A stretch of DNA of 64,000 nucleotides from Candidatus Hungatella pullicola (GCA_019114305.1 DXFU01000043.1:1-64000); one strand, 5' to 3'. Shown: positions 1 through 8,706, counted from the stretch's first letter. Made by a program: numbers and translations. Notes: generated from the letters alone by a model not told the origin.

Positions 1-37
1 GTAATGAACGAGTTTCATTGTTCATTATAAAAGAAAA

Positions 38-128
38 CGCACCGTTTAGAATGGAATCAGCGCACCGCTATTTCAGAATAGGTGCACCGCTAATTCTGGA
101 ATGGACGCACCAATCGACTGGAATTTGC
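38..128. repeat. Four tandem degenerate 22-23 bp repeats, possible insertion sequence end
   Basis: Four units begin at 38, 61, 83 and 106. Each starts with CGCACC or TGCACC and carries a GGAAT-like core about 15 bp later. The period of 22-23 bp is two helical turns. Arrays of repeated transposase-binding sites of this kind are known at the ends of IS21-family and Tn7-like elements. No transposase gene is inside the window, so the assignment to an IS end is inference. The sequence left of the window would show whether istA/istB genes adjoin it. Confidence 0.45.
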
Positions 129-304
129 ATCATGAAAGATATAAAAAAGAGAAAATATAGTAAAATAATTATAAACAAAACAATTTCCAATTAATTTAAA
201 GGATTATAAATGCTTGTTATCCGCAATAGAAATATTGTCCTAAATTAAGGGGGAGGATAAGTACGTGTAAAAGTCTAAAGGTATCATAAAGTTATAAAAT
301 TTCC

Positions 305-313
305 TGGTATAAT
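305..313 (+). promoter_or_regulatory. Extended -10 promoter of the membrane protein gene
   Basis: TGG followed by TATAAT at 308-313 is an extended -10 element. The predicted transcript would start near 320. This excludes the ATG at 312 as the translation start, because that ATG lies inside the -10 box, and supports the start at 381. No good -35 is visible, as is common with extended -10 promoters. Confidence 0.55.
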
Positions 314-380
314 GGAAGAAAATAAAATCGAGATTTCTAGTAATAGTGAAGACATAGTAAAAAGTTATTTGAGGGGCGAT

Positions 381-1367
381 ATGAATGAAAAAATGACTTC
401 CTCTCGTCAGAAAGAATCTATCATCATTTTTGAGTGGATAGTGGTTGCAGTGTTTTGGCTGCTTTCTTTGCTTTTGACAGTAAAGTCGGCAGGTGATTTG
501 GCGGAAGGGACTAATACTGATGGCAGCAGCAAGCTAATGACAGTATATGGGATTATAGCTGCAGGAGCTGGGCTTTGTGAGGTGTGGAAAGTATATAAGG
601 GACAAGCTTCTGCGGGAAAGGTCTGGCGTTTGGCTGGTATTTTCATTCTGTTTAATTATCAGGGAGTACATATAATCCTGAGACATGTAAGCAGATACAT
701 TATTTGGTGGAATAATATTCCAATTTACTATATTTTAGTAAATCCTTTTTTTCTTACAGTTGCCATGGCCTTCCTGATCTTAGCTCTTTGGAAGGATAAG
801 GGGAAAAATCCGAGGGAAAATGTAAGCTGGACGAATTTAATGGTTTATGTTTTTTTGATGCTGCCTCTGATTTTGAGAATTGCGGGCTCGTTTTTTATAC
901 GAAATATTTACGATTATCGTAATACAGGGGAGATTATGGGATTTTGCCGCCTTTTTCTTTCGCCGTCTATGGAAGGGGAGGCGGGATTAAAGCTGGCAGG
1001 AAATATGATGAGCTGGTTGAACAATCAATTTGTTTGGATAGAAATGGGATACAGCTTGTTTATTTATTCCGCTATAATTGTTGTTGGAATTCAATTACTG
1101 AGAGGAAGGGTTACTGCTGAGAAATACGCGGCGCTGGGAGGCTGGTTTTATGTTACTCAATATGGAGTTTTGTTCATATTCCAGTGGTTCTTTAACTGTA
1201 TTCATCCCTCCCATCAGTTTGTTACTGACAGTGGCAATCTCATACACAGAGTTCTGAATCCATCCTATCAGTCCCTCTATCTGGCGTTTTTAGCTTTGGA
1301 AATGTTTCGGTGGCTGATTGTTAAGCTTTGGAAGAAGTTTGGGAAGGAAGAAAAAAAGGAAATGTAA
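381..1367 (+). CDS. Hypothetical polytopic membrane protein
   Basis: Not recognised. The 328-residue product is strongly hydrophobic, with about seven or eight likely membrane segments, separated by short loops, and a basic C-terminus rich in Lys and Glu. No catalytic or transport motif is visible. The reading frame is open from an ATG at 312, but that codon overlaps a -10 box and has no ribosome site; the ATG at 381 has GAGGGG about 8 bp upstream and was chosen. The gene stands alone, between an insertion-sequence-like repeat array upstream and a convergent GH4 gene downstream, with a shared hairpin terminator between them. Function cannot be inferred from context. Confidence 0.7.
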   Translation: MNEKMTSSRQKESIIIFEWIVVAVFWLLSLLLTVKSAGDLAEGTNTDGSSKLMTVYGIIAAGAGLCEVWKVYKGQASAGKVWRLAGIFILFNYQGVHIILRHVSRYIIWWNNIPIYYILVNPFFLTVAMAFLILALWKDKGKNPRENVSWTNLMVYVFLMLPLILRIAGSFFIRNIYDYRNTGEIMGFCRLFLSPSMEGEAGLKLAGNMMSWLNNQFVWIEMGYSLFIYSAIIVVGIQLLRGRVTAEKYAALGGWFYVTQYGVLFIFQWFFNCIHPSHQFVTDSGNLIHRVLNPSYQSLYLAFLALEMFRWLIVKLWKKFGKEEKKEM

Positions 1368-1370
1368 ACC

Positions 1371-1429
1371 GAAAAATCGAATCCCCAAGCCTGAAATTTG
1401 AGAGAGGGAGGCAGGGGATTCGATTTTTC
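1371..1429. terminator. Bidirectional hairpin terminator
   Basis: A perfect 16 bp stem (1371-1386 with 1414-1429) encloses a 27 nt loop. The stem foot is A-rich on the left and T-rich on the right, so it can act as an intrinsic terminator for both convergent genes. Confidence 0.85.
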
Positions 1430-1449
1430 AATATGAATAAAAAATATTT

Positions 1450-2850
1450 TTATGCGTTCCAGCCTTCAGGGAGGTAAGCGGCTGTATTGTGAATCATGTC
1501 GTCAACCAGGGCCTTAATTTCTTCTTCTGTGGCTCTTCCCTTTACAAGGGGATCAGATGCGAAAGCATCGTATACCAGCTGACGGTCGCAGGTAAGGGCA
1601 GCCTTTAAGATTCTTTCATGGTTTTCTACATGAGGAAGAATCAGCTGAAGCACATTCTCTGGAATAGAACCTGCTACAACAGGCTGAATGCTGTTATAGC
1701 TGAATACAGCGTTTGTCTCAACAACTGCGTCAGCAGGAAGATTTGGAATTTGAAGAGCCGTGTTAGGAATGTTTACATTGCTGATGGTTCTCTCCAGTCC
1801 GCAGAGGGATTTGATGAGAAGGATTCCTTCTTCTCCTGACGGCTTTAATTCAATTTCTTCTTCGCCTTTTACTAAGCGGTCGCTCTTTTCCAGACGCTTC
1901 TTCAGGTCTTCTTTTCTCCATGCAACAGTAGTCAGACCGAATTTCCAGCTTTTTACTGTTTCAGGATCTTTCAGATATTCATCTCCAGGCATAAACTCAG
2001 CCAAATGTCTGTCGCCGGCGGCAGCAATAAGACCGTAGCGGCGGAACAGATCGAATTTTACTCTGTGAGCGCAGTCGAAGGTACTGTTAGCCCAGTTTTT
2101 GTCGTTCTCCTCATATCCTTCTTCAAAATGCTTGTCAATATAATCTTTGTATACCGGGAACAGGTCAATTCCCTTATAAGAAGCCTTATCAAACCAGGTA
2201 AAGTGATTGATTCCCAGAACATTTACATGGATGTCTTTGCGGTCAATATCCTTAAGTCCCATGGTCTCCTCGCAGATTCCCTTAAGAACTTTCTGGGTGC
2301 CGAATACTTCATGGCAGCAGCCGAAGGCTTTGATCTGAGGGAATACATGATAAAGAGTTTTTACGCACAGGGACATGGGATTTGTATAGTTGATAACCCA
2401 TGCTTCGGGAGCGTATTCCTTAATGGCCTCGGCAATGGTAACAAACATCGGAATGGTTCTTAAAGCACGAATCATTCCGCCAGGGCCTGCAGTATCTCCT
2501 ACAGACTGGTAAATGTGAAGTCTCTCGGGAAGATGAACATCGGATTCCATTTCATCAAACGTACCTGGAAGAATGGAAATTACTACAAAATCAGCTTCAG
2601 TAAGAGCCTCCTTCAGAGAAGGGGAGGTAACATACTCCCACTTTCCGCAGGTATCGGGTCTTGCGGAAAGCTTATTTCCGATAATCTCATTGTGTTTTGC
2701 GGCGTTCTCATCAATATCATAAAGACGAATGGTTCCGCTTAAGGAATCATCCATAGATAAATCGGTCATAAAAGTCCAGGCCCATCCTCTGGAACCTCCG
2801 CCTATGTAGGCGATTTTTAAATCGCTGACTTTGTTGTCTGCGTACTTCAT
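1450..2850 (-). CDS. lplD: GH4 alpha-galacturonidase, LplD type
   Basis: NAD+- and metal-dependent family 4 glycosidase of 466 residues, the usual family length. It probably removes galacturonic acid from imported pectin oligosaccharides in the cytoplasm by the redox elimination mechanism of GH4. Visible features are the N-terminal Rossmann motif IGGGSRGWAW (16-25), NYTNP (154-158), the subgroup signature CHEV (179-182) and INHF (214-217). CHEV marks the uronic-acid-acting branch of GH4, and the sequence follows Bacillus LplD closely through the first half from memory. An alpha-glucuronidase is the alternative. The start has AAGGAGGG upstream. A divergent AraC regulator lies 167 bp away and is its likely activator. 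The matching LplABC importer lies about 52 kb away in the same window. Confidence 0.87.
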   Translation of the reverse strand: MKYADNKVSDLKIAYIGGGSRGWAWTFMTDLSMDDSLSGTIRLYDIDENAAKHNEIIGNKLSARPDTCGKWEYVTSPSLKEALTEADFVVISILPGTFDEMESDVHLPERLHIYQSVGDTAGPGGMIRALRTIPMFVTIAEAIKEYAPEAWVINYTNPMSLCVKTLYHVFPQIKAFGCCHEVFGTQKVLKGICEETMGLKDIDRKDIHVNVLGINHFTWFDKASYKGIDLFPVYKDYIDKHFEEGYEENDKNWANSTFDCAHRVKFDLFRRYGLIAAAGDRHLAEFMPGDEYLKDPETVKSWKFGLTTVAWRKEDLKKRLEKSDRLVKGEEEIELKPSGEEGILLIKSLCGLERTISNVNIPNTALQIPNLPADAVVETNAVFSYNSIQPVVAGSIPENVLQLILPHVENHERILKAALTCDRQLVYDAFASDPLVKGRATEEEIKALVDDMIHNTAAYLPEGWNA

Positions 2851-3017
2851 AAAAAACCCTCCTTGTACTGTTAAAATACCTTTAAGTGTGCGGCATTGCT
2901 GCCTTTCCTTTCTATTGCATATTATAATGGATTATAGTATTATAAATCTAATATTATAGGTGCAAAATTACTAAAAATCAAACTATAGAATACTAATTAT
3001 GGGAAGGCGGCGGGCAG

Positions 3018-3896
3018 ATGGAAAAAACTCTTTTTGCTTTTTTTATGGATGGACTTACCATCGACGAAGTGGTCAGAGATCATGAATTCGCTATGCCGGT
3101 GAAGCATTTTCATGATACCTATGAGGTTTATTTTTTGCTGGAAGGAGACCGGTATTATTTTATTGAGAAGGAGACCTATCATGTGAAGACGGGGGAGGTG
3201 GTTATGGTGAAGCGGCAGCAGATTCATAAGACCGGACCGGGGGAGAAAGACTTTCATGACAGGATACTGCTGCAGATGGATGGAAGGGCTTTGGATCCTT
3301 ATTTAAAAAGCGCGGGGCTGCCGGATTTGGACAGTATTTTTTCGAATGCTTATGGTGTCATTGGGCTGAATGCAAAGATGTGGGAGTGGATGAGGGATTC
3401 CCTCCTTCTGATAAAAAAGGAGATGGAGGAAAAGCGACAGGGATATGAGATTATGGTAAGGCTGACTCTGTTTCAGATTCTTCTGGCTTTGTACAGAAAG
3501 AGAGATGAGGTGGAGTTCGCAAGGCCTCCTAAGACGGTGCAGACGGCCAAGCATCAGAAAGTTCATCAGGTGGCGGAATATTTGTCAGCTTACTGCGAAA
3601 GCGATGAGAGCCTGGAGGAGATCGGGAAACGGTTTTACATAAGTAAATCTTACTTAAGCCGTATTTTCCGGGAGGTAACAGGATTTTCCGTGGGGGAATA
3701 CCGGAATCTGGCCAGGATTAAGAAGGGTCAGAAGCTTTTGGAGTACAGTGATTATTCCGTAACGGAAATCGCGGAACTTCTGGGCTTTGAAAGCGTTACT
3801 TATTTTGAACGGGTTTTTAAGAAGCTGGCTGCCACTACTCCTAAAAAGTACAGAAAATATAAAAGAAATGGAACTGTAACCGGGGATTTCTGGTGA
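3018..3896 (+). CDS. AraC family transcriptional regulator
   Basis: 292 residues. The N-terminal cupin-like sensor domain has a His-rich start (HFHDTYEVYF, about 28-37) and the C-terminal third carries the two helix-turn-helix units of AraC/XylS regulators, ending in the typical ITEIAELLGF-like second helix and a YFERVFKK motif. It is divergent from the GH4 gene and probably controls that gene and itself in response to a uronic-acid sugar. GGAAGGCGG lies just upstream of the ATG. The ligand is unknown. Confidence 0.88.
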   Translation: MEKTLFAFFMDGLTIDEVVRDHEFAMPVKHFHDTYEVYFLLEGDRYYFIEKETYHVKTGEVVMVKRQQIHKTGPGEKDFHDRILLQMDGRALDPYLKSAGLPDLDSIFSNAYGVIGLNAKMWEWMRDSLLLIKKEMEEKRQGYEIMVRLTLFQILLALYRKRDEVEFARPPKTVQTAKHQKVHQVAEYLSAYCESDESLEEIGKRFYISKSYLSRIFREVTGFSVGEYRNLARIKKGQKLLEYSDYSVTEIAELLGFESVTYFERVFKKLAATTPKKYRKYKRNGTVTGDFW

Positions 3897-4024
3897 TTTT
3901 TATGGAAGGCGGAAAACGGCTTTTCTAATTGCCTTCTTTTATGCTATACTGTGTTTCTGAAAGGAGTTTTCGAAAATGGGAAGGCTCATCCAGGAAAATA
4001 CAGATTACAGAAAAGGAATGAAAC

Positions 4025-4639
4025 ATGGGTAAGATTTACGCGGTAAAGGCAGGAAGAAAAACAGGAAAATTTTATTCCTGGACTGAGTGCCAAAAACAGG
4101 TAACTGGATATCCGGGCGCTCAATATAAAAGTTTTCACACGGAGCAGGAGGCAGATCAATTTCTGGGTACCGGTCCCTTGAAAAGACAGGAAGGGGAAGG
4201 CGATCTGCCAAAGACCGAGGAAGGCTGGTGTACAGCCTATGTGGATGGAAGCTATAACAATGCTTCCGGCCAGTACGGTTACGGCGTTGTTCTTTTGTGC
4301 CAGGGAAGGGAAGAGTATTTCTATGGCCGGGGAACAGATCAGGAAGCCGCTAAGATGCGCAATGTTGCCGGGGAAATTATGGGCGCGGAGGCGGCAGTGA
4401 AGCTGGCGATGGAAAAGGGAGCCAGGGGCGTTGTAATCTGCCATGACTATGCGGGAATTGCCCATTGGCCTAAGGGTGAGTGGAAAACGAACCTGAAGTA
4501 TACCAGAGATTATAAAGAATTTATGAATCAGGCGGCCGGTCGGATTGCCATTGAATTTGTAAAAGTGGAAGCCCACACGGGAGTAAAGTATAACGAAATG
4601 GCTGACCAGCTGGCGAAAAAAGGCGCTGGCATGAACTAA
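4025..4639 (+). CDS. rnhA: Ribonuclease H1 with N-terminal hybrid-binding domain
   Basis: 204 residues. Residues 1-48 form the RNA-DNA hybrid binding domain (viroplasmin-like, with KFYSW and FHTEQEA). The RNase H fold follows, with the four carboxylates in place: D74 in VDGS, E117 in GEIMGAE, D141 in CHDY and D194 in NEMADQLAKK, plus H184. It cleaves RNA in RNA-DNA hybrids (primers and R-loops). The gene is monocistronic and ends in a strong terminator. Confidence 0.92.
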   Translation: MGKIYAVKAGRKTGKFYSWTECQKQVTGYPGAQYKSFHTEQEADQFLGTGPLKRQEGEGDLPKTEEGWCTAYVDGSYNNASGQYGYGVVLLCQGREEYFYGRGTDQEAAKMRNVAGEIMGAEAAVKLAMEKGARGVVICHDYAGIAHWPKGEWKTNLKYTRDYKEFMNQAAGRIAIEFVKVEAHTGVKYNEMADQLAKKGAGMN

Positions 4640-4647
4640 AGAAAGAA

Positions 4648-4699
4648 TAAAAATCAGAACAGATTGAGGTTTTAAGGGCCGCCGTCTGTTCTGATTTTT
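4648..4699 (+). terminator. Intrinsic terminator after rnhA
   Basis: A 15 bp perfect stem (AAAATCAGAACAGA at 4649-4662 with its complement ending at 4699) flanks a 22 nt loop, and a T-rich tract follows. Confidence 0.85.
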
Positions 4700-4827
4700 A
4701 TTTTGATGTAATGTTTCGTATTTAAGTGAAAGTTTTTTCAGTCAATCGGCGGCTCTGATTGAGGCCTTCCAAACGGGATGCCGGATTTTACTGACGGGAG
4801 AAGATGTCCGCTGACGAGCCTGGTGTC

Positions 4828-5154
4828 TTAGAAGAAAAGTTTTGCAATTCCTAAAATAACAGATGCAGAAACCAGAATGGAAGCCAGGATCTGGAAGCGG
4901 GGATTTGCTTTTATGTGGATCAGCAGGGCAATTACGCTTAAAAAGCCGATCCCCCAGGCAACCAGCTGCTGACCAATGTAGTTTGTAGGAAAACTGGAGG
5001 CGCTTATGTAAGCGATTGCCATTCCTAATACAGACAGGAAATAGAACACCCATTTTTTCTTATCAGGATTTTTAATCCAAAATAGGAGAATAATTCCTAC
5101 ACCGCCTGTTACACTTAAAAAGATAAATAAAATAAGTAATAATCCTAATGCCAT
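4828..5154 (-). CDS. Small four-helix membrane protein, unknown function
   Basis: 108 residues that are almost wholly hydrophobic, with four predicted membrane segments (about 1-27, 35-52, 62-80 and 88-107) and a short basic loop NPDKKKW after the first. Not recognised. The ribosome site GGAGAGG precedes the ATG. It lies 94 bp downstream of the histidine kinase gene on the same strand, so it may be the last gene of that operon and could be linked to its signal. Confidence 0.65.
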   Translation of the reverse strand: MALGLLLILFIFLSVTGGVGIILLFWIKNPDKKKWVFYFLSVLGMAIAYISASSFPTNYIGQQLVAWGIGFLSVIALLIHIKANPRFQILASILVSASVILGIAKLFF

Positions 5155-5248
5155 ATTGTTTTCCTCTCCTTTGTTTGTTTTTATTTTCTTTATGCCTATA
5201 TTTTTCCATATAGTTATAAAGAAATTTAGTATGGAATTCTGAAGAATT

Positions 5249-6298
5249 CTAAAGAGAGTTTTTCAGACAGAGAACAATGGATATTTCATATTCATCAGGG
5301 GAAACAGTTACATTCATATGCCCGCCTTTGCTTTCTGCAATTTCCTGAATGCTGTTCAGGCCGATTTTATGGCTTTCTGTTCCGGGCTGTTTATCCTTTC
5401 TGACCGTATTTTTCTGGTAAATTTCAATCTGGCCATTGGAGGCGGAAAGTTTAAGGAGTACAGGCTGGGAAGGTTCTGCGTACTTTTCTACATTAGATGC
5501 CAGATTATCAAAAATCCGGCGAAGACTGTAAAGATCTGCAGAGGCGCTGAATTCTTCACAATCTTTTGTGTCAATCTGACAGGCAAAGCTGTCTTCCAGA
5601 ATTTCCTCCCACTCAAAGGCCAGCTGTTCCAGAAGAAACTTTACATTTTCTATAGGCGTATCGGCTGTTTCTGCTTTTCCCAAAAGCTGATCGGTCAGGT
5701 GTTTGATCTGCTGCGCTTTGGACTGAACCAGGGCAATGTAGCTGGAAGTTTCCTCCTGGGTTAGAGTTTCTTTGGATTCCATGTATTCTGAATAAGCAAG
5801 AATGGCGGACAGCGGAGTCCGGATGTCATGGGATAAGGAGCGTATGAAAGCTTCTCGTTTCTGCCGCAGCTCCTCTTCCTTCTGCCCCAGTTCTTTTTGG
5901 GAAAGAGACAGATAATTAATACTTTCTGCCAAAGTGGCAAATTCATCTTTGCCCTCCACCGGAATGGAAAAGTCCAGATGGGTCTCCCGCAAAAGCTCTA
6001 CCCCTCGGATAATAGAGGTGACATAGGCCAGCCTTTGTCCCAGAAGAAACAGGAACAGTATAAGAAATACAAGAGCTGAGGCCAGAATACAGACGCTGCG
6101 CACCCAGATATGAAAGGTGTAGGACTGGGGCGGCGTAAGAGAAATTTCCTGATGTTCCAGCCATATCTGACCGATAGATATGGAAGACTGGGAGAGGAAA
6201 AAATAAAAAAAGGCTGCAATCAAAAAGGCAAGAATGAGAAATTCAAGAACTTCCCGCGCAAAGATACTGCCGTGTACTTTGCTTTTTTTATTCAACAT
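5249..6298 (-). CDS. Sensor histidine kinase
   Basis: 349 residues. Two membrane helices (about 17-36 and 68-88) bracket a very short extracellular loop of about 30 residues, so the stimulus may be sensed in or near the membrane. A HAMP-like linker leads to the dimerisation domain with phospho-acceptor H157 in SLSHDIRTPL. The ATPase domain has a recognisable N box (DNLASNVEKYA), but the usual DxGxG G1 box is replaced by IYQKNTV, and the G2 box is reduced to KIGLNSI. Its start overlaps the response regulator stop by 11 bp, indicating translational coupling. Confidence 0.88.
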   Translation of the reverse strand: MLNKKSKVHGSIFAREVLEFLILAFLIAAFFYFFLSQSSISIGQIWLEHQEISLTPPQSYTFHIWVRSVCILASALVFLILFLFLLGQRLAYVTSIIRGVELLRETHLDFSIPVEGKDEFATLAESINYLSLSQKELGQKEEELRQKREAFIRSLSHDIRTPLSAILAYSEYMESKETLTQEETSSYIALVQSKAQQIKHLTDQLLGKAETADTPIENVKFLLEQLAFEWEEILEDSFACQIDTKDCEEFSASADLYSLRRIFDNLASNVEKYAEPSQPVLLKLSASNGQIEIYQKNTVRKDKQPGTESHKIGLNSIQEIAESKGGHMNVTVSPDEYEISIVLCLKNSL

Positions 6299-6995
6299 AA
6301 TACCCCTTTCCCCAGGCCGTTTTAATATACCTGGGATTCCTGGAATTATCCCCCAGTTTTTTTCTGAGATTTTTAATGTGTACCATGATGGTTCCGTCTC
6401 CTACGGCATCCTCTCCCCAAATGCTTTGGTAAATATTTTCCAGAGAAAAGATTTTCCGCTTATGGGTAATAAAGAGCCGGAGAATCTGGAATTCTGTGTA
6501 AGTCAGCACAATGACCTCATCCCCTCGTTTTACAGACTGACTGTCCAGATCCAGAATCAGATCTTTAAACACAAGCTCATTGGAGGCAGTTTGGCAAACC
6601 GGCGACTCGTTGGGCGCAGAAGACCGTTGGGTTCTGCGCAGAATGGCTTGAATTCGGAGAAGAAGCTCTGTATTGGAAAAGGGCTTTACCATATAGTCAT
6701 CGGCGCCAGCGGAAAATCCCATGACCTTATCCCCTTCTCCCGAGTAAGCAGTAAGGAATATAATAGGCGCGGAGTAAAGGCTGCTTAGCTGTTTTCCGGC
6801 GGCAAAGCCGGACATAACAGGCATATTTACATCCAGAATGTAAAGGTCTACAGAATCATCTGCCAGATCCAGGGCCTGTTGACCGTTTCTGGCTGATATT
6901 ACCTGGTATCCTGCCTCTGTAAGAATCAGGGAAAGGATGGATCGTATATCTTTGTCATCGTCCGCTATGAGTATTTTTATTTTATTATTCTCCAT
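6288..6995 (-). CDS. OmpR family response regulator
   Basis: 235 residues. The receiver domain has acidic residues DDD (12-14), phospho-acceptor D55 in ILDVNMP, T82 and K104. A winged-helix DNA-binding domain follows (about 140-235), ending in a WGKGYYVE motif typical of OmpR/PhoB regulators. The frame is open a further 31 codons upstream, but the ATG at 6995 has AGGAG at the right distance and gives a normal receiver N-terminus. It is first in an operon with the overlapping histidine kinase. Targets are unknown; the small membrane protein downstream is one candidate. Confidence 0.92.
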   Translation of the reverse strand: MENNKIKILIADDDKDIRSILSLILTEAGYQVISARNGQQALDLADDSVDLYILDVNMPVMSGFAAGKQLSSLYSAPIIFLTAYSGEGDKVMGFSAGADDYMVKPFSNTELLLRIQAILRRTQRSSAPNESPVCQTASNELVFKDLILDLDSQSVKRGDEVIVLTYTEFQILRLFITHKRKIFSLENIYQSIWGEDAVGDGTIMVHIKNLRKKLGDNSRNPRYIKTAWGKGYYVE

Positions 6996-7110
6996 GTAAA
7001 CGCTCCTTATTTTTCTTAATGGTAGTATACAACAGAGACAAAGAAGGTTACAAGACCTATGGGAAAATAGGCAGAATTTAGATGACATGCAGAGTTTGAG
7101 AAAGAAAAGA

Positions 7111-7139
7111 TTGACATGAAAGAAAATGTTCTATATAAT
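7111..7139 (+). promoter_or_regulatory. Sigma-A promoter of the riboswitch-antiporter unit
   Basis: Consensus TTGACA at 7111-7116, a 17 bp spacer, and consensus TATAAT at 7134-7139. Transcription would begin near 7146, immediately at the aptamer. Confidence 0.85.
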
Positions 7140-7142
7140 AGC

Positions 7143-7205
7143 TTCGGGAATGAAGTTCTCCCGTGGATTTTATCCTAAAACGCAGTGATGCTGATGACTT
7201 CTGCC
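7143..7205 (+). promoter_or_regulatory. Fluoride riboswitch (crcB motif) aptamer
   Basis: The leader contains the hallmarks of the crcB/fluoride motif. A first hairpin, CGGGAATGAAG...CTCCCG (7145-7162), carries the conserved ATG and the AAG that forms the pseudoknot. A linker with AAAACGC follows, then a second stem ending in CTGATGACTTCT (7191-7202), whose CTTC pairs with GAAG of the first loop. Fluoride riboswitches are known to control fluoride channels and some cation/proton antiporters. The terminator stem overlaps the 3' strand of the aptamer, so ligand binding should prevent termination and turn expression on. The assignment is made by eye from the consensus. Confidence 0.82.
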
Positions 7206-7230
7206 ATAGGCAGGGGTTATCAGCTTTTTT
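7190..7230 (+). terminator. Riboswitch-controlled intrinsic terminator
   Basis: A 16 bp stem with G-U wobbles pairs 7190-7205 with 7209-7224 across an ATA loop, and six T follow (7225-7230). Its left arm contains the GATGACTTCT segment needed by the aptamer, so the two structures exclude each other. It ends 44 bp before the antiporter start. Confidence 0.85.
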
Positions 7231-7274
7231 GTTTGGCCGGATGCTTCTGGGGGAGGAAAAGTGAAGGAGGTTTT

Positions 7275-8477
7275 ATGTTACAGAGTTTGGCTTTTATTTT
7301 TTTATTTGGAATGGCTCTGGGAGGAATTTTTAAGAAATTGCGGCTGCCGGGACTTCTTGGCATGCTTTTGACAGGAATTATACTGGGGCCTTATGGGCTG
7401 AAGCTTATTGACCAGTCTGTTTTGGGAATATCCTCGGATTTACGGGAGATTGCACTGATTATTATTCTCACAAGAGCAGGGCTTTCCCTCAACCTGGAGG
7501 ACTTAAAAAAGGTAGGAAGGCCGGCGGTTCTTATGTGTTTTGTTCCAGCTGCATTTGAGATAATTGGAATGGTCATTTTAGGGCCCAGGATTCTGGGCTT
7601 GTCTGTTGTGGAGGCCGCTGTCCTGGGCGCTGTGGTAGGCGCTGTGTCTCCCGCAGTTATTGTGCCTAAAATGCTTCAGCTGATGGAGGAAGGCTGGGGT
7701 ACGGATAAGGGAATTCCGCAGATGATTCTGGCAGGCGCCTCCGTAGATGACGTGTTTGTCATTGTGATGTTTGCCGCGTTTACAGGCCTGGCCCAGGGGC
7801 AGCAGTTATCTGTTTTCAGTTTTCTGCAGATTCCTGTTTCTATCCTTTTGGGAGCATTCATGGGAGCAGTGATTGGAATCTTTCTTTCCTGGCTGTTTCA
7901 TACCTTTCATATGAGAGATTCTGTTAAGGGGGTGCTGATATTAAGCATTTCGTTCCTTGTGGTATCCTTAGAAGACAGCTGGAAGGGCGTTTTGCCTTTC
8001 TCCGGACTGCTGGCAGTGATGAGCGCAGGGATCTTCCTGCAAATAAAAAGACCGGAGGTGGCAAAACGTCTGTCTGTTAAGTATTCCAAGCTGTGGGTTG
8101 CCGCGGAAGTCCTTCTGTTTGTGCTGGTGGGAGCCGCCGTGGATATTACTTATGCGTGGAAATCCGGGGGAGCAGCGGTTATTCTGCTTTTTGGAGTGCT
8201 GATATTCCGAATGGCAGGTGTGCTTTGCTGTATGATTAAGACAAAGCTTTCCTGGAAAGAGCGGCTGTTTTCCGTAATTGCCTATATGCCCAAAGCTACG
8301 GTTCAGGCAGCCATAGGCGGAGTCCCTCTTGCCATGGGCCTTGCCTGCGGACAGGTTGTGCTGACTGTGGCAGTGACAGCTATTTTGATTACAGCGCCAT
8401 TGGGAGCGCTGGGGATTGACTGGACTTACAAACGTCTTTTGGCTCCAAGGTCAGAAGCTGGTAAGCAGACGGTATAA
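7275..8477 (+). CDS. Cation/proton antiporter under fluoride riboswitch control
   Basis: 400-residue CPA-type (Na+/H+ exchanger fold) membrane protein with about 12 hydrophobic segments. It starts directly in a membrane helix, and a paired acidic motif D158-D159 (GASVDDVFVI) lies in the position of the ion-binding carboxylates of CPA2-like exchangers. The frame is open from 7185, but the ATG at 7275 has GGAGG in place, and the upstream stretch is the riboswitch terminator. The fluoride riboswitch suggests a role in fluoride stress, by pH or cation homeostasis or by helping fluoride export. No crcB/fluc gene is beside it. The transported cation is unknown. Confidence 0.85.
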   Translation: MLQSLAFIFLFGMALGGIFKKLRLPGLLGMLLTGIILGPYGLKLIDQSVLGISSDLREIALIIILTRAGLSLNLEDLKKVGRPAVLMCFVPAAFEIIGMVILGPRILGLSVVEAAVLGAVVGAVSPAVIVPKMLQLMEEGWGTDKGIPQMILAGASVDDVFVIVMFAAFTGLAQGQQLSVFSFLQIPVSILLGAFMGAVIGIFLSWLFHTFHMRDSVKGVLILSISFLVVSLEDSWKGVLPFSGLLAVMSAGIFLQIKRPEVAKRLSVKYSKLWVAAEVLLFVLVGAAVDITYAWKSGGAAVILLFGVLIFRMAGVLCCMIKTKLSWKERLFSVIAYMPKATVQAAIGGVPLAMGLACGQVVLTVAVTAILITAPLGALGIDWTYKRLLAPRSEAGKQTV

Positions 8478-8590
8478 TGTAAAAATGCGGAAGGAGAGGG
8501 TCTTGTAACAGAATCTGTAAAAAACGGGAAAAAGGGCAAAAAAACAGCCATTACATATTCTAAAAATTTAGAATACATAATGACTTCCTA

Positions 8591-8672
8591 TGCGGATAAC
8601 AGGACTTGAACCTGCACGTCACGGGACACCAGAACCTAAATCTGGCGCGTCTGCCAATTCCGCCATATCCGC
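8591..8672 (-). tRNA. tRNA-Leu (anticodon TAG)
   Basis: An 82 nt class II tRNA with a long variable arm. The acceptor arm is GCGGATA/TATCCGC with discriminator A, and the anticodon loop TTTAGGT gives TAG. CCA is not encoded. Confidence 0.95.
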
Positions 8673-8706
8673 TTGCCTGGGATTGCGCCCCAATTACTGC
8701 TTCTAT

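Noticed and set aside
312..380. N-terminal extension of the first membrane protein
   Set aside because: The ATG at 312 lies in a -10 box and has no ribosome site; the ATG at 381 does.
7185..7274. N-terminal extension of the antiporter
   Set aside because: The stretch is the riboswitch terminator; the ATG at 7275 has the ribosome site.
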